29,649 nucleotides of DNA from an uncultured Eubacteriales bacterium (GTDB lineage Bacteria; Bacillota; Clostridia; Peptostreptococcales; Anaerovoracaceae): assembly GCA_902793875.1 (NCBI GenBank), contig CADBFL010000006.1:1-29649 (forward strand). Reading direction: 5' to 3'. Numbering within the stretch: the stretch's first letter is position 1; each line of letters starts with the position of its first letter. Shown here piece after piece: positions 1 to 8,038 of the stretch. The translations under genes were made by a program, and so were the position numbers. The notes under the pieces are model-generated. The model saw only the letters and a program-made list of their open reading frames with translations. It did not search any database and was not told the origin of the DNA.

Positions 1-1
1 G

Positions 2-247
2 AAGAAGGCTCAGACTCTCAGTGTCGGCAAGGTGATCAAGTTTACCAAGAAAGGCCAGGGAAAGCTGACATACGCAAAGGTATCCGGCAATAAGAAGATT
101 ACAATCAACAATAAGACCGGAAAGGTAACGGTCAAAAAGGGCCTTAAGAATGGCACCTACAAGGTCACAGTCAAGGTAAAGGCGGCAGGCAATGCCGGCT
201 ATAAGGCTGCGACCAGGACAGTAGTCTTCAGAGTCAGAGTCAAATAG
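2..247 (+). CDS. C-terminal end of a repeat-type secreted/surface protein (partial)
   Basis: The reading frame is open from base 2 to a TAG at 245-247; the gene starts outside the window. About 81 residues are visible. They are Lys-, Thr- and Val-rich with alternating beta-strand character and end in a segment with the pattern AGNAGYKAATRTV followed by alternating V and R/K. That pattern is typical of the last Ig-like or cell-wall repeat in long clostridial secreted proteins. No sorting signal or membrane anchor follows, so attachment, if any, would be through domains upstream. A strong terminator follows directly, so this is the end of its transcription unit. The function of the full protein cannot be told from this fragment. 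Confidence 0.7.
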   Translation, partial: KKAQTLSVGKVIKFTKKGQGKLTYAKVSGNKKITINNKTGKVTVKKGLKNGTYKVTVKVKAAGNAGYKAATRTVVFRVRVK

Positions 248-278
248 CCCGACTTTCAGGATGATTCATCACTTAAGT

Positions 279-316
279 CATACGGCTTCGCGAACAAAGC
301 GAGGCCGTATGTTTTT
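279..316 (+). terminator. Rho-independent terminator of the surface-protein gene
   Basis: A 13-bp stem, CATACGGCTTCGC at 279-291 pairing with GCGAGGCCGTATG at 299-311 (one G-T pair), has a 7-nt loop and is followed by a T-run at 312-316. It lies 32 bases after the stop codon. Confidence 0.9.
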
Positions 317-532
317 AGACAAAAAAATACACACATGAGAAATAAGCAGAGATGACTACGTGATAGTCATAAGCAATTTCAATGTCTCAACTTTGTTCAT
401 TTCAACATGGACACTATGTCAAACAAGTATTGGGTGATGGTGACGGATACCGGGATGATGCATAGAGAGGGAAACGATGTACTGGGGGGGGTACCGGCCC
501 GGGATTACCGGACAGATAACATATTATTTTAT

Positions 533-612
533 GCACTTTTGAAGGGGTAAGCCCCTGTTTTCGGGGAAATCCCAAAAAGAGGGATTTGAATGTCGGAATA
601 AGTGCTTTTTTT
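533..612 (+). promoter_or_regulatory. Structured leader-like element ending in a U-tract
   Basis: GCACTT (533-538) can pair with AAGTGC (600-605), and a run of seven Ts follows at 606-612. Inside this closing helix are AGGGG/CCCCT (543-547 with 552-556), an alternative pairing of the same CCCC with GGGG at 563-566, and a perfect AAATCCC/GGGATTT hairpin (567-573 with 581-587). A closed multi-hairpin structure ending in U-residues looks like a terminator or attenuator, possibly with two exclusive conformations. It lies about 95 bases before the PC4-like gene. I do not recognise a known riboswitch class. The rest of 317-706 shows no gene; the short reading frames there have no ribosome binding site or family resemblance. 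Confidence 0.35.
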
Positions 613-706
613 GTTCGACAGATCTCTGCGGAAATTGTAGCATCTTGGCACAGCGGAGCTGCAGCCGGTGCAGATGGAGTCAACTGCAGCAGAAAGGAGA
701 ACGGAA

Positions 707-1087
707 ATGGCATACGGAAGTGAAAGACCGAGGAGAGAAAACAGCAAGGTCACATGTGACGTGCTGGAGAACCTCGTGGTGTTCGGACAGAGAAAGGACA
801 GCGGATGGACGAAGGAGGCCAACATAGTCTGCTGGAACGGCGGATCGCCCAAGCTGGATATCAGGGAATGGGATCCGGATCACGAGAGGATGTCCAAGGG
901 CGTCACGCTCTACGAGGCTGAAGCCGAGAAGCTCGCAAGGATACTCTGCAAAAGATACGGCATCAGCGAGGGCGGCAGCAAAGGGAACGGGAAAGCGGAT
1001 GATGAGGCCTTCGCGCCTGCCGGCGGGGACTGCGATGCCGCCGAAAGCGCAATGACGGAAGAGGCGGAGGAAGGAGGCACGTCATGA
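707..1087 (+). CDS. PC4/YdbC-like ssDNA-binding protein
   Basis: This 126-residue protein has an N-terminal core that matches the PC4 (transcriptional coactivator p15) fold found in Firmicutes YdbC-like proteins. The marks are the strand LENLVVFG, then NIVCWNGGSPKLDIREWDP, then a KGVTLYEAEAEKLARIL helix. Family knowledge says such proteins bind single-stranded DNA as dimers. The last ~40 residues are acidic, low-complexity (Asp/Glu/Gly/Ala) and probably disordered. An in-frame ATG at 668 exists, but ATG 707 has AAAGGAG at 693-699 at proper spacing and starts at the conserved domain. Its end overlaps the next gene by 4 bases (ATGA), implying translational coupling with the surface protein. Such proteins also occur in integrative and conjugative elements, so this pair could be cargo or a remnant of one; no other mobile gene is visible. 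Confidence 0.75.
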   Translation: MAYGSERPRRENSKVTCDVLENLVVFGQRKDSGWTKEANIVCWNGGSPKLDIREWDPDHERMSKGVTLYEAEAEKLARILCKRYGISEGGSKGNGKADDEAFAPAGGDCDAAESAMTEEAEEGGTS

Positions 1088-3819
1088 TCATCCTGCGCAG
1101 ACGCGCCTTCCGCATCCGCCTTGTGACAGCGGCGGTCCTGGCGCTCGCGCTCGCGTCCTCTGCCATCGGATACCGCGCCGATGCGGCAGCCGAAACGGTG
1201 ACGCTGGTGAACGGGGATCTCCTCAGCTACGGACGCTGGCCGGCGGAGACGACGGAAAGATGGGTGTCGCATGTCAACGGCAAGGAGATCGACGCGGCTG
1301 ATGTGCCCGGGGCAAACAGGTCCTACGCGTACTGCGTCCAGCCGAGAAGGGACCCGCCTCCCTCGGGAACGTACAACGTGACCATCGTGGACGACGATGA
1401 CAGCGGCAAGGCAGCCCTCATGAGAAAGATGATATATTATCTTCCGGGCTCATACGGATATGCGAAGGTGACGAGAAAAAGATGGTTCGGCGACAACAAT
1501 ACGACGGGAGCCGGCGACTTCGCGCTCGGGCACATGGCGCTTTCGTACATATACGCCGATTATCAGGATGATGATGAATTCTGGAGAGGGACGTACGAAG
1601 GCGTAAGACCGAAAATAATGAGCATGGTCGAAGACCTTAAGAACCTGAGCGATCCGCCGGAGGAGTACGAGGTGTTCTGGATAAAGACCGGCGGCGAGGT
1701 GCAGGATATCTTCGGAGCCTTCTACAGTACCGAGTACGGCAAGGCCAGGGTGAAGAAGGTCTCGTCCGTGCCGCTGATCACGGAGGGCAACGACAACTAC
1801 AGCCTCGCGGGAGCGAAGTACGTCCTGTACACGGATGCGGCGTGCACCGATGCGGCGAAGACGAGCGCGGGAGGCAGCGCGGTGATCACTGTGAAAGCCG
1901 ACGGGACATCGGATCCTGTCGAGGTGGAGACAGGGCACTACTATCTGAAGGAGACAAAGGCTCCGAAGGGCTACGCTCTGGATACCGCCGCGCATCCCAT
2001 AGAGGTGAGGAAGGACAGCACTACCACCTTTGCGGCGTCGGACAAACCCAAAAGCAATCCGGCGGAGCTTCTGATCCAGAAGGCGGACAAGGAGACCGGA
2101 AAGCCGAAGCCGCAGGGAGGAGCGAGCCTTGAGGGAGCCGAATACACGGTCACCTACTACGATGTCGCGCCTCCTGCCGGAAAGACCGGAAGCGAGCTGG
2201 CTCCGTCCGTATCGGGAAAGCAGCCCGCCAAAGCGGACGGGAAAAGCGCTGTATGGGTCTTCAGGACCGACAGGGAAGGCCGCGTGATCATGAGCGAGCC
2301 GGACAAGTATCTCGTAAAGGAAAAGAGCGCGCAGCTGTACAGGGACTCATCCGGAAGACCGGTGTTCCCGATCGGGATAATCACGGTAAAGGAGACCGCC
2401 GCGCCAAAGGGCTACGAGCTCGACGACGAGACGTACTACGCAGCCATAAGAGAAAGCGGACAGACAGAAACTCTCAGCACGCTCAAGACATTCACGGGGA
2501 CATCCTCCCTGAAGGAACAGGTGATAAGAGGCGATGTCAGGTTCATCAAGTCCGCGGAAGGGCGCAAAAGGATGGGAGGCGTGCTTTTTCGTTTCACCTC
2601 GCTCACTACGGGCGAGAGCCATGTGCTGGTGACTGACAGGAACGGAGTGGCCTCGAGCGCATCGGAATGGAACCGTCACAGCAAAAACACCAATGTGGGC
2701 AAGACCGGAGAGGATGGGATCTGGTTCAACGGCTACAACAGCGAAAGCGAAGGCGCAAAGACGGAGGACTCGCTGGGAGCGCTTCCGTACGACACCTACA
2801 GGATGGAGGAGCTGAGGTGCGAAGCCAACAAGGGCTATGAGCTCCTGAGCGACGAGATCACGATCGAAAGGCCGCGCGTAACAGTGGATCTGGGGACCTA
2901 CGACGACGAGAAGACTCCTGACCCGGTGATTGAGACCAGGGCGAGAGACGATGAGAGCGGCAGCAGGTCCGCCGTCGCGGACAGCAAAGTTGTCATAGTG
3001 GACGAGGTCAGCTACGAAGGAGTGCCCGCAGGACGAAGCTATACCATGGAAGGCGTGCTGATGGATAAGGAGACGGGCGAGCCGATCAGGGATGAAAAGG
3101 GCGGCGAAGTAAAGGGCAGCACCGAATTCTACGCCGAATCGACAAAAGGGACCATCGAGGTCAGGTTCGAGATGGACGCCTCGTCTCTCGGAGGAAAAGA
3201 CGCAGTGGTGTTCGAATACCTCAGGAGGGACGGAGAGCTGATCGTGTCGCACGCAGATATCAACAACAGGAAGCAGACGGTGAAACTCGAGGAGGCTCCC
3301 GGTCCCGAGATAGCGACGGAAGCCAGGGACGGGGAAAGCGGCGGCAAAAAGGCCGAAGCGGACAATGACGTGTGGATCGTCGATACCGTCGAATACAAAA
3401 ACCTGACCCCGGGAGAGCCCTATCTGCTCAACGGGATACTGATGGACAAGGAGACAGGCGGGACTTTAAAGAACGATGCGGGCGAGGATATCTGCGCCGC
3501 GGCGGAGTTCACGCCTAAGACAGCGAGCGGCTCGGTCGAGCTGAGCTTCCGCTTCAGCGGAGAGAAGCTGGCGGGAAAGGACGCGGTGGCATTCGAGTAC
3601 CTGTATCTGAAGAAGACGGGAACTCTGGCAGCCAGCCACGAAGACATCGGCAGCAGGAGCCAGACGGTCAGACTGACCGGAGTCAGGCGGTCACCGTCGC
3701 CTGAGACCGGCGATGCGTCGGGACAGCTGCTGTACTGCCTTACAGCCATGGCGGCGGCGATAGAGATGGTCGTGTTGACCCTCCGCCGCATGAATGGTAG
3801 ACTCAAGCGTGACGAATAA
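1084..3819 (+). CDS. Large surface adhesin with thioester-like domain, CnaB-like repeats, two T-Q ester-bond (VaFE) domains and a sortase-type tail
   Basis: A 911-residue cell-wall protein. Residues 1-35 form a signal peptide (basic start, hydrophobic core, ADAAA). Residues ~40-215 resemble a thioester (TQXA-type) domain with the candidate Cys84 in YAYCVQP; the place where the partner Gln is expected reads GHMALSY (His150). CnaB/SpaA-like units follow at ~220-310 (KETKAPKGY, Glu290), ~326-456 (KETAAPKGYEL) and ~483-605. Two VaFE-type T-Q ester-bond domains follow: ~612-736 (Thr618, Gln731) and ~741-866 (Thr745, Gln860). The tail has SPETGD (872-877), a hydrophobic stretch 879-900 and a basic end. 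The first sorting-motif residue is Ser rather than Leu. No sortase is encoded in the window. The likely role is adhesion or a self-stabilised surface stalk. The start ATG lies within the stop of the preceding gene. Confidence 0.88.
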   Translation: MIILRRRAFRIRLVTAAVLALALASSAIGYRADAAAETVTLVNGDLLSYGRWPAETTERWVSHVNGKEIDAADVPGANRSYAYCVQPRRDPPPSGTYNVTIVDDDDSGKAALMRKMIYYLPGSYGYAKVTRKRWFGDNNTTGAGDFALGHMALSYIYADYQDDDEFWRGTYEGVRPKIMSMVEDLKNLSDPPEEYEVFWIKTGGEVQDIFGAFYSTEYGKARVKKVSSVPLITEGNDNYSLAGAKYVLYTDAACTDAAKTSAGGSAVITVKADGTSDPVEVETGHYYLKETKAPKGYALDTAAHPIEVRKDSTTTFAASDKPKSNPAELLIQKADKETGKPKPQGGASLEGAEYTVTYYDVAPPAGKTGSELAPSVSGKQPAKADGKSAVWVFRTDREGRVIMSEPDKYLVKEKSAQLYRDSSGRPVFPIGIITVKETAAPKGYELDDETYYAAIRESGQTETLSTLKTFTGTSSLKEQVIRGDVRFIKSAEGRKRMGGVLFRFTSLTTGESHVLVTDRNGVASSASEWNRHSKNTNVGKTGEDGIWFNGYNSESEGAKTEDSLGALPYDTYRMEELRCEANKGYELLSDEITIERPRVTVDLGTYDDEKTPDPVIETRARDDESGSRSAVADSKVVIVDEVSYEGVPAGRSYTMEGVLMDKETGEPIRDEKGGEVKGSTEFYAESTKGTIEVRFEMDASSLGGKDAVVFEYLRRDGELIVSHADINNRKQTVKLEEAPGPEIATEARDGESGGKKAEADNDVWIVDTVEYKNLTPGEPYLLNGILMDKETGGTLKNDAGEDICAAAEFTPKTASGSVELSFRFSGEKLAGKDAVAFEYLYLKKTGTLAASHEDIGSRSQTVRLTGVRRSPSPETGDASGQLLYCLTAMAAAIEMVVLTLRRMNGRLKRDE
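3775..3803 (+). promoter_or_regulatory. Sigma-A-type promoter for mtaB
   Basis: TTGACC (3775-3780), a 17-base spacer and TAGACT (3798-3803). It sits inside the last codons of the surface-protein gene and would start transcription about 40 bases before mtaB, separating the housekeeping genes from the adhesin unit. Confidence 0.55.
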
Positions 3820-3853
3820 AAGAACAGTTCTTAGCGGGAGCACACAATAAACG

Positions 3854-5197
3854 ATGAGGATAGCATTCCATACGCTGGGCTGCAAAGTGAATCAGTACGA
3901 GACGGAGGCCATGAAAGAGGCCTTCGTTTCCCGTGGAGCAGAAATCGTATCCGAAGATGAGGCCGCGGACGCATACATAGTCAACACCTGCACCGTTACG
4001 AACATAGCGGACAGAAAGTCCCGGCAGTTCATAAGAAGGATGCGCTCAAAAAATCCTGCGGCGCTCATAGTGGTCACGGGGTGCTACGCACAGGTGGCGG
4101 CAGACGCCCTGGCAGCGATGCCGGAGGTGGACATGATCGTCGGAAACAGCCTGAAGTCCGGGATAGCCGGCATGGTCTGCGACGCGCTCGAAAAGGGCGA
4201 AGACAGGAGTCCCGTCATGGAGATCCTGCCGTACGACAGGTTCACAGACTACGAGGACATGGGCATAGTCTCGGCCGAGGAGTCGTCAAAGTGCAGGGCG
4301 TATATAAAGATAGAGGAAGGCTGCGACAGATTCTGCTCGTACTGCCTCATACCCTTCGCGAGAGGCAGGGTAAGGAGCAGGGATCCGGAAGAGATAGTGG
4401 CCGAGGCGAAAACCCTTATCGGAAGAGGATGCAGAGAGATAGTGCTGACAGGCATAAACACCGCTCTGTACGGCACTGAGGAGGGCTTCAGCTTCAGCCG
4501 CATGGACGGTGAAGAGGGACTTTCCGGTCTCGAGGCGATAATAAAGAGACTCGACGCACTTGAGGGAGACTTCAGGATACGCCTGAGTTCGCTCGAGCCT
4601 ACGGTGGTCGATGCGGACGATGTTAAAAAGCTGCTCGGCTACGGCAGGCTGTGCCATCACCTCCATCTTTCGATCCAGAGCGGCAGCGATCATGTCCTGA
4701 AGATGATGAACCGCCACTACGATACGAAGGAGTATCTCGGGATCGTGCGGGCGCTCAAGGACTTCGACCCGGACTACGGCATCACGACGGATATCATAGC
4801 GGGCTTTCCGGGAGAGACGGAAGAGGATCACCGCGAAACGCTTGAGCTCATAGAAAAGGCCGGCTTCGGAAGGGTCCACGTGTTCAGATTCTCGTCGAGA
4901 GAGGGCACGGCGGCCGCGAAGATGGACGGCAGGGTGGACGGAGACACAAAAGCCCGCCGGGGAGCCGAGCTCCAGGCGGCGGCGGACCGCGCTTTCGAAG
5001 CCTTCGCGCGCCGGAACATGGGGCGGACGCACAGATTCCTCGCCGAAGAGAGGGCGGGCGGATGCGTCTCGGGATATACGGACAACTACATACGCGCGTA
5101 TGTAGAGGACGAGAACGAAGAGATAAAGGCCGGCGAATTCTGCGATATCAGGATCACCGGGCTGAAGGACGACGGAGTAACTGCCGTAAGGGCATAG
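3854..5197 (+). CDS. mtaB: tRNA (t6A37) C2-methylthiotransferase MtaB
   Basis: A radical-SAM methylthiotransferase that converts t6A to ms2t6A at position 37 of ANN-decoding tRNAs, using two [4Fe-4S] clusters. The 447-residue length is normal. The N-terminal MTTase domain begins with HTLGCKVNQYE and has the cluster cysteines Cys10, Cys46 and Cys77. The radical-SAM motif CDRFCSYC supplies Cys157, Cys161 and Cys164. The C-terminal ~60 residues form a TRAM-like RNA-binding domain. HTLGCKVNQ and the compact length point to MtaB rather than MiaB or RimO. A GGGAG lies a little far upstream, but no better start exists. The next gene, a HIT protein, is a frequent neighbour of mtaB in Firmicutes. Confidence 0.95.
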   Translation: MRIAFHTLGCKVNQYETEAMKEAFVSRGAEIVSEDEAADAYIVNTCTVTNIADRKSRQFIRRMRSKNPAALIVVTGCYAQVAADALAAMPEVDMIVGNSLKSGIAGMVCDALEKGEDRSPVMEILPYDRFTDYEDMGIVSAEESSKCRAYIKIEEGCDRFCSYCLIPFARGRVRSRDPEEIVAEAKTLIGRGCREIVLTGINTALYGTEEGFSFSRMDGEEGLSGLEAIIKRLDALEGDFRIRLSSLEPTVVDADDVKKLLGYGRLCHHLHLSIQSGSDHVLKMMNRHYDTKEYLGIVRALKDFDPDYGITTDIIAGFPGETEEDHRETLELIEKAGFGRVHVFRFSSREGTAAAKMDGRVDGDTKARRGAELQAAADRAFEAFARRNMGRTHRFLAEERAGGCVSGYTDNYIRAYVEDENEEIKAGEFCDIRITGLKDDGVTAVRA

Positions 5198-5225
5198 AGA
5201 CATACGGGCAAAGAACGCGGGAGTA

Positions 5226-5234
5226 TGGTAGAAT
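5226..5234 (+). promoter_or_regulatory. Possible extended -10 promoter for the HIT gene
   Basis: TGGTAGAAT (TG-N-TAGAAT) lies 74 bases before the HIT start. No convincing -35 is seen 17 bases upstream, so this would depend on the extended -10. Confidence 0.35.
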
Positions 5235-5307
5235 GGGTATGACGAAAGGCAGCATAAAAGCCCTTCTTCAGAGGGCTTATGTAATACTCGCAAGGAGGTT
5301 AAGATCT

Positions 5308-5649
5308 ATGGACGACTGCATTTTCTGCAAACTCGCAAACGGCGACATCCCTACGGACATGGTCTATGAGGATGACAGCATCGCAGTGTTCCGCGACGCG
5401 TCGCCTCAGGCGCCGGTGCACCTGCTGATGGTCCCGAAGGTCCATGTGGCATCGCTGGATGACCTGACGGAAGAGCACGCGGCCCTCATGGGACACATGA
5501 TGCTGAAGATCAGGGAAGTGGCGAAAAAGGAAGGCCTTGAGAACGGATACCGCTGCGTGATCAACACGGGCGTGGACGGGCAGCAGACGGTAAAGCATCT
5601 GCATATCCACATCCTCGGCAAGCGCGCCATGCAGTGGCCGCCGGGCTAG
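5308..5649 (+). CDS. HIT-family purine nucleotide hydrolase (HinT-like)
   Basis: This 113-residue protein covers the whole HIT fold. The histidine triad is HLHIHIL (His97, His99, His101), with His99 expected to be the nucleophile. An N-terminal CIFCKL (Cys4, Cys7) fits the zinc-binding subset of HinT-like enzymes, which hydrolyse AMP-lysine and other adenosine phosphoramidates. The frame is open well upstream (to 5062, inside mtaB), but ATG 5308 is chosen: AAGGAGG at 5292-5298 is ideally spaced and the conserved MDDCIFCK start matches the family. It lies 110 bases after mtaB. The C-terminal Trp-Pro-Pro-Gly ending is typical of this family. Confidence 0.93.
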   Translation: MDDCIFCKLANGDIPTDMVYEDDSIAVFRDASPQAPVHLLMVPKVHVASLDDLTEEHAALMGHMMLKIREVAKKEGLENGYRCVINTGVDGQQTVKHLHIHILGKRAMQWPPG

Positions 5650-5662
5650 CAACAGGGAGGGA

Positions 5663-5679
5663 CCCGCGCTGAGCGCGGG
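5663..5679. terminator. GC-rich hairpin between convergent genes
   Basis: CCCGCGC (5663-5669), loop TGA, GCGCGGG (5673-5679). It lies between the stops of the HIT gene (+) and the phosphatase gene (-). No good U-tract follows on either strand, so it is a plausible but weak bidirectional terminator. Confidence 0.5.
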
Positions 5680-5687
5680 AGTATCCC

Positions 5688-7487
5688 TTATTGCGCTGAT
5701 TCATCAGGTCCTGCATATGTCACGCAGAGCATCGTCAGATCGTCGAACTGCTCTGCATCCTTAACAAAGCCGGCAACGGCTTTTTTCATTCCTTCAAGAA
5801 CTTCCTCATCCGAAGCGCCGCGCAGCCTGTTCAGCTCGATCAGGGTGCGGTCCATGCCGAACATCCTGTTGTCCGCATCCGTGGCCTCAGGCAGGCCGTC
5901 CGTGTAGAGGAAAAGCCTCGCGCCCGGCTCCAGCTGCATCTCGTATTCGTTGTATTCGGTATCTTCCATGGCTCCCGCCATAGGTCCGTGGCTGTCGCGC
6001 ACCATGTCGAAGATGCCGCCCGGCTGCATGACTATCGGATTCTCATGCCCGGCGTTCACGGCGGTCAGTCTGCCCGTCGACAGCTCGAGTATGCCGAGCC
6101 ATACGGTGACGAACATCTCGCCCTGATTCCTGGAGCAGATGGTATTGTTTGCGCTTTCGAGGGCTTCTGCAGGAGATTTCCCCTCGAGGGTGTTGTTGGC
6201 TATGATGATGGTCGCCGCCACCATGAAGAGGGCGGCAGGTATGCCCTTGCCCGACACATCCGCGATCATCATGCAGAGGTGATCGTCATCGATGAGGTAG
6301 AAGTCGAAGAAATCGCCTCCGACCTCCCTGGCCATGTCCATCGTTCCGTAAGCGCTGAAATCCTTTCTGTCAGGATAGCGCGGGAACTCGCGCGGGACCA
6401 TGCCCCTCTGTATGCGGCTCGCGAGACCGAGCTCTGTGGTTATGCGCTCTTCCTGCGATGCGGCCTCGCTGATCCTGACCGCGTAATCATCAAGTTCTTT
6501 TGAAAGATCGGTGATGTCGTCGGACAGTATACCGATCTCGTTTATAGAGTGGACCTCCGACAGGTTCTTCTCGACCGCCCTGCTGTCCTTGGTGACTGTG
6601 TATTCCCTGATGGTTTTCTGTATCGTGCGCAGAGGCTGCACTATCGAGGTGTAAACGAGCAGGAGGCAGAACACCGCCATTGCCGCGACGAAGAACATGG
6701 ACATGACCGTGAGCTTTAATGTGCGCTCCATGACCTGCTCATTGTACTTGGCCAGAGAGCGGGTGATACCCAGAACATAGTCCTTTCCGTCCACCCGGCT
6801 GATCGGGTAATAGTAATCCATGTATTCATGATTGCTGTTGCGCACGAGCTGAGGCTTGCCGTCGATCGCAAGGGAGACGCCTTCCTGCTGCTCTCCGCCT
6901 GCGGTAAGGGGCGTTCCGATAGGGAAGAACCTTTCCGTGCTGCTGGTGCTGATATCCTCCGCGGCGACGCCGCTGAAGAGGGCGAAGCCTTTATTGTAAG
7001 GAGGCTCGGTAACGATGCCGAAGATGTAGTCGATGCCGTAATCGGCCTGGTGATCATCCAGCTCGACTATGAGCCAGGAGTAGACTATCTCGGCGTAGAG
7101 CTTCTGGTCTTCGGGAGGCATGGCGTCCAGCTCTTCGGGAGTAGCGTAGTTTATCAGGAAATCGGGACGTTCCCTGACAAGCTCCCTGCTCTTTACGGCC
7201 ACCGCATCATCGATCTCGTGTCTTGTGTCGTAGTCTATGTCGAGCTCGTCATAATGCTCGTACCAGTAACTGAGCAGCCAGTCCCGCGCAGGGAAATGAT
7301 CCAGGTAACTGGTTATGTCCAGCGCGGTCTTGTAGGCGCTGTCGGTGAGCTGGTCGTTCACGGTCCTGATGGATATGTCGTACTGCACGACAGCCACTAT
7401 CGTTCCTACCATTATGACTCCGACCACGAAAAGGGTCGTGATCTGCCTGATCATGCTCGTATATTTAGGTTTCTTTTTATCTTTCAC
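5688..7487 (-). CDS. Membrane-bound SpoIIE/RsbU-type PP2C phosphatase with HAMP domain
   Basis: A 599-residue sensor phosphatase. Membrane segments lie at ~17-35 and ~261-280. The ~225 residues between them form an extracytoplasmic sensor region rich in Asp, Glu and Tyr. A HAMP linker follows (~281-335) with a short coiled coil (~325-360), then a SpoIIE/PP2C domain (~355-592). Metal-binding motifs are intact: GGDFFD (390-395), IADVSGKG (408-415), YTDGLPEA (528-535) and FDDLTML (581-587). Family members dephosphorylate Ser/Thr on anti-anti-sigma factors, in stress or sporulation signalling. No STAS or anti-sigma gene is adjacent, so the target is encoded elsewhere. The start is GTG 7487-7485 with GGAGGG 10 bases upstream. 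It is monocistronic, with its own promoter. Confidence 0.93.
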   Translation of the reverse strand: MKDKKKPKYTSMIRQITTLFVVGVIMVGTIVAVVQYDISIRTVNDQLTDSAYKTALDITSYLDHFPARDWLLSYWYEHYDELDIDYDTRHEIDDAVAVKSRELVRERPDFLINYATPEELDAMPPEDQKLYAEIVYSWLIVELDDHQADYGIDYIFGIVTEPPYNKGFALFSGVAAEDISTSSTERFFPIGTPLTAGGEQQEGVSLAIDGKPQLVRNSNHEYMDYYYPISRVDGKDYVLGITRSLAKYNEQVMERTLKLTVMSMFFVAAMAVFCLLLVYTSIVQPLRTIQKTIREYTVTKDSRAVEKNLSEVHSINEIGILSDDITDLSKELDDYAVRISEAASQEERITTELGLASRIQRGMVPREFPRYPDRKDFSAYGTMDMAREVGGDFFDFYLIDDDHLCMMIADVSGKGIPAALFMVAATIIIANNTLEGKSPAEALESANNTICSRNQGEMFVTVWLGILELSTGRLTAVNAGHENPIVMQPGGIFDMVRDSHGPMAGAMEDTEYNEYEMQLEPGARLFLYTDGLPEATDADNRMFGMDRTLIELNRLRGASDEEVLEGMKKAVAGFVKDAEQFDDLTMLCVTYAGPDESAQ

Positions 7488-7527
7488 TGTATCTGCGCCC
7501 TCCGGACGTCAATTCATTGCCTGTATA

Positions 7528-7556
7528 ATTGTAACCCTTAAATACTGCATGCTCAA
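7528..7556 (-). promoter_or_regulatory. Sigma-A-type promoter for the SpoIIE-type phosphatase
   Basis: Reading on the minus strand: TTGAGC (7556-7551), a 17-base spacer, TACAAT (7533-7528). It lies about 40 bases before the GTG start. Confidence 0.6.
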
Positions 7557-7623
7557 GAAGAATATGAACTGCGTCGCGGGCGCGCGGCAGCATCATGTCT
7601 ATATATTGGGGTCGGGAAAGTCT

Positions 7624-7649
7624 CTGAAGCACAAACTGTGGTGCTTCAG
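7624..7649. repeat. 9-bp perfect inverted repeat
   Basis: CTGAAGCAC (7624-7632) and GTGCTTCAG (7641-7649) surround 8 bases. No T-run follows on either strand. It lies between the divergent phosphatase and rpsJ promoters and could be an operator. The rest of 7557-7757 shows no gene. Confidence 0.4.
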
Positions 7650-7757
7650 GAAACGCGGACGGCGGTGTTGGGGGTGCGCGATCGGAAAGCCCGAAATTTC
7701 AAGGTTTTCACAGGTTTTGGACGCGCAAAAATACGCAAAAAACATTTCAGAAATCTC

Positions 7758-7786
7758 TTGCATTCCGGGGGCGGGATGTATATAAT
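7758..7786 (+). promoter_or_regulatory. Main promoter of the S10-spc-alpha ribosomal operon
   Basis: TTGCAT (7758-7763), a 17-base spacer, and a perfect TATAAT (7781-7786). Transcription should start near 7793, about 245 bases before rpsJ. Confidence 0.8.
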
Positions 7787-7792
7787 TCAAAG

Positions 7793-8038
7793 GCTTGTTA
7801 AACGCGAAGAAGCAGGAAGTTACCGTGCTAGCGGATAATTTCTGCCGAGAAGTCCTCACTCGATGGGGGCGAAGGGTTTCGCTGTTTTCTTGTGCGCATG
7901 ACCATAGGAAACGCGCATACAAGTGTAAGAGGCTCGGAGGCGCGGGCCAAGGGGCCGCAAAGCTTGCAAATACAAGGCAGCGAAGTCCTGTACAAGCATA
8001 GCGACAATTGGTACAAATCTATTTAACAGGAGGAAGCA
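7793..8038 (+). promoter_or_regulatory. Long structured 5' leader of the S10 operon
   Basis: The untranslated region from the predicted start to rpsJ is about 245 nt with no credible coding frame. Two hairpins are clear. GCGAA/TTCGC (7869-7873 with 7878-7882) is followed by TGTTTTCTTG, a weak attenuator shape. CTTGTGCGC (7889-7897) pairs with GCGC-AT-ACAAG (7913-7923), with a two-base bulge. A GC-rich stretch around 7938-7960 can pair locally. In gamma-proteobacteria the S10 leader is bound by L4; whether this unrelated sequence has a similar autogenous role is inference. Confidence 0.5.

Noticed and set aside
482..510. G-run with GGTACC and CCCGGG looks like a cloning-vector polylinker
   Set aside because: The order does not match a known polylinker as far as I can recall, and flanking sequence continues as ordinary intergenic DNA.
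2347..3252. 301-residue minus-strand open frame
   Set aside because: It lies opposite the adhesin gene, which has clear domains; no start signal.
3820..3832. AAGAAC-A-GTTCTT palindrome before mtaB
   Set aside because: Short (6-bp arms, 1-base loop) and with no T-run; could be an operator, but there is no further support.
5258..5278. Hairpin AAGCCCT/AGGGCTT just before the HIT gene
   Set aside because: Only 7 pairs, no T-run, and it lies before the ribosome site; a terminator here is unlikely. It could affect HIT translation but nothing supports that.
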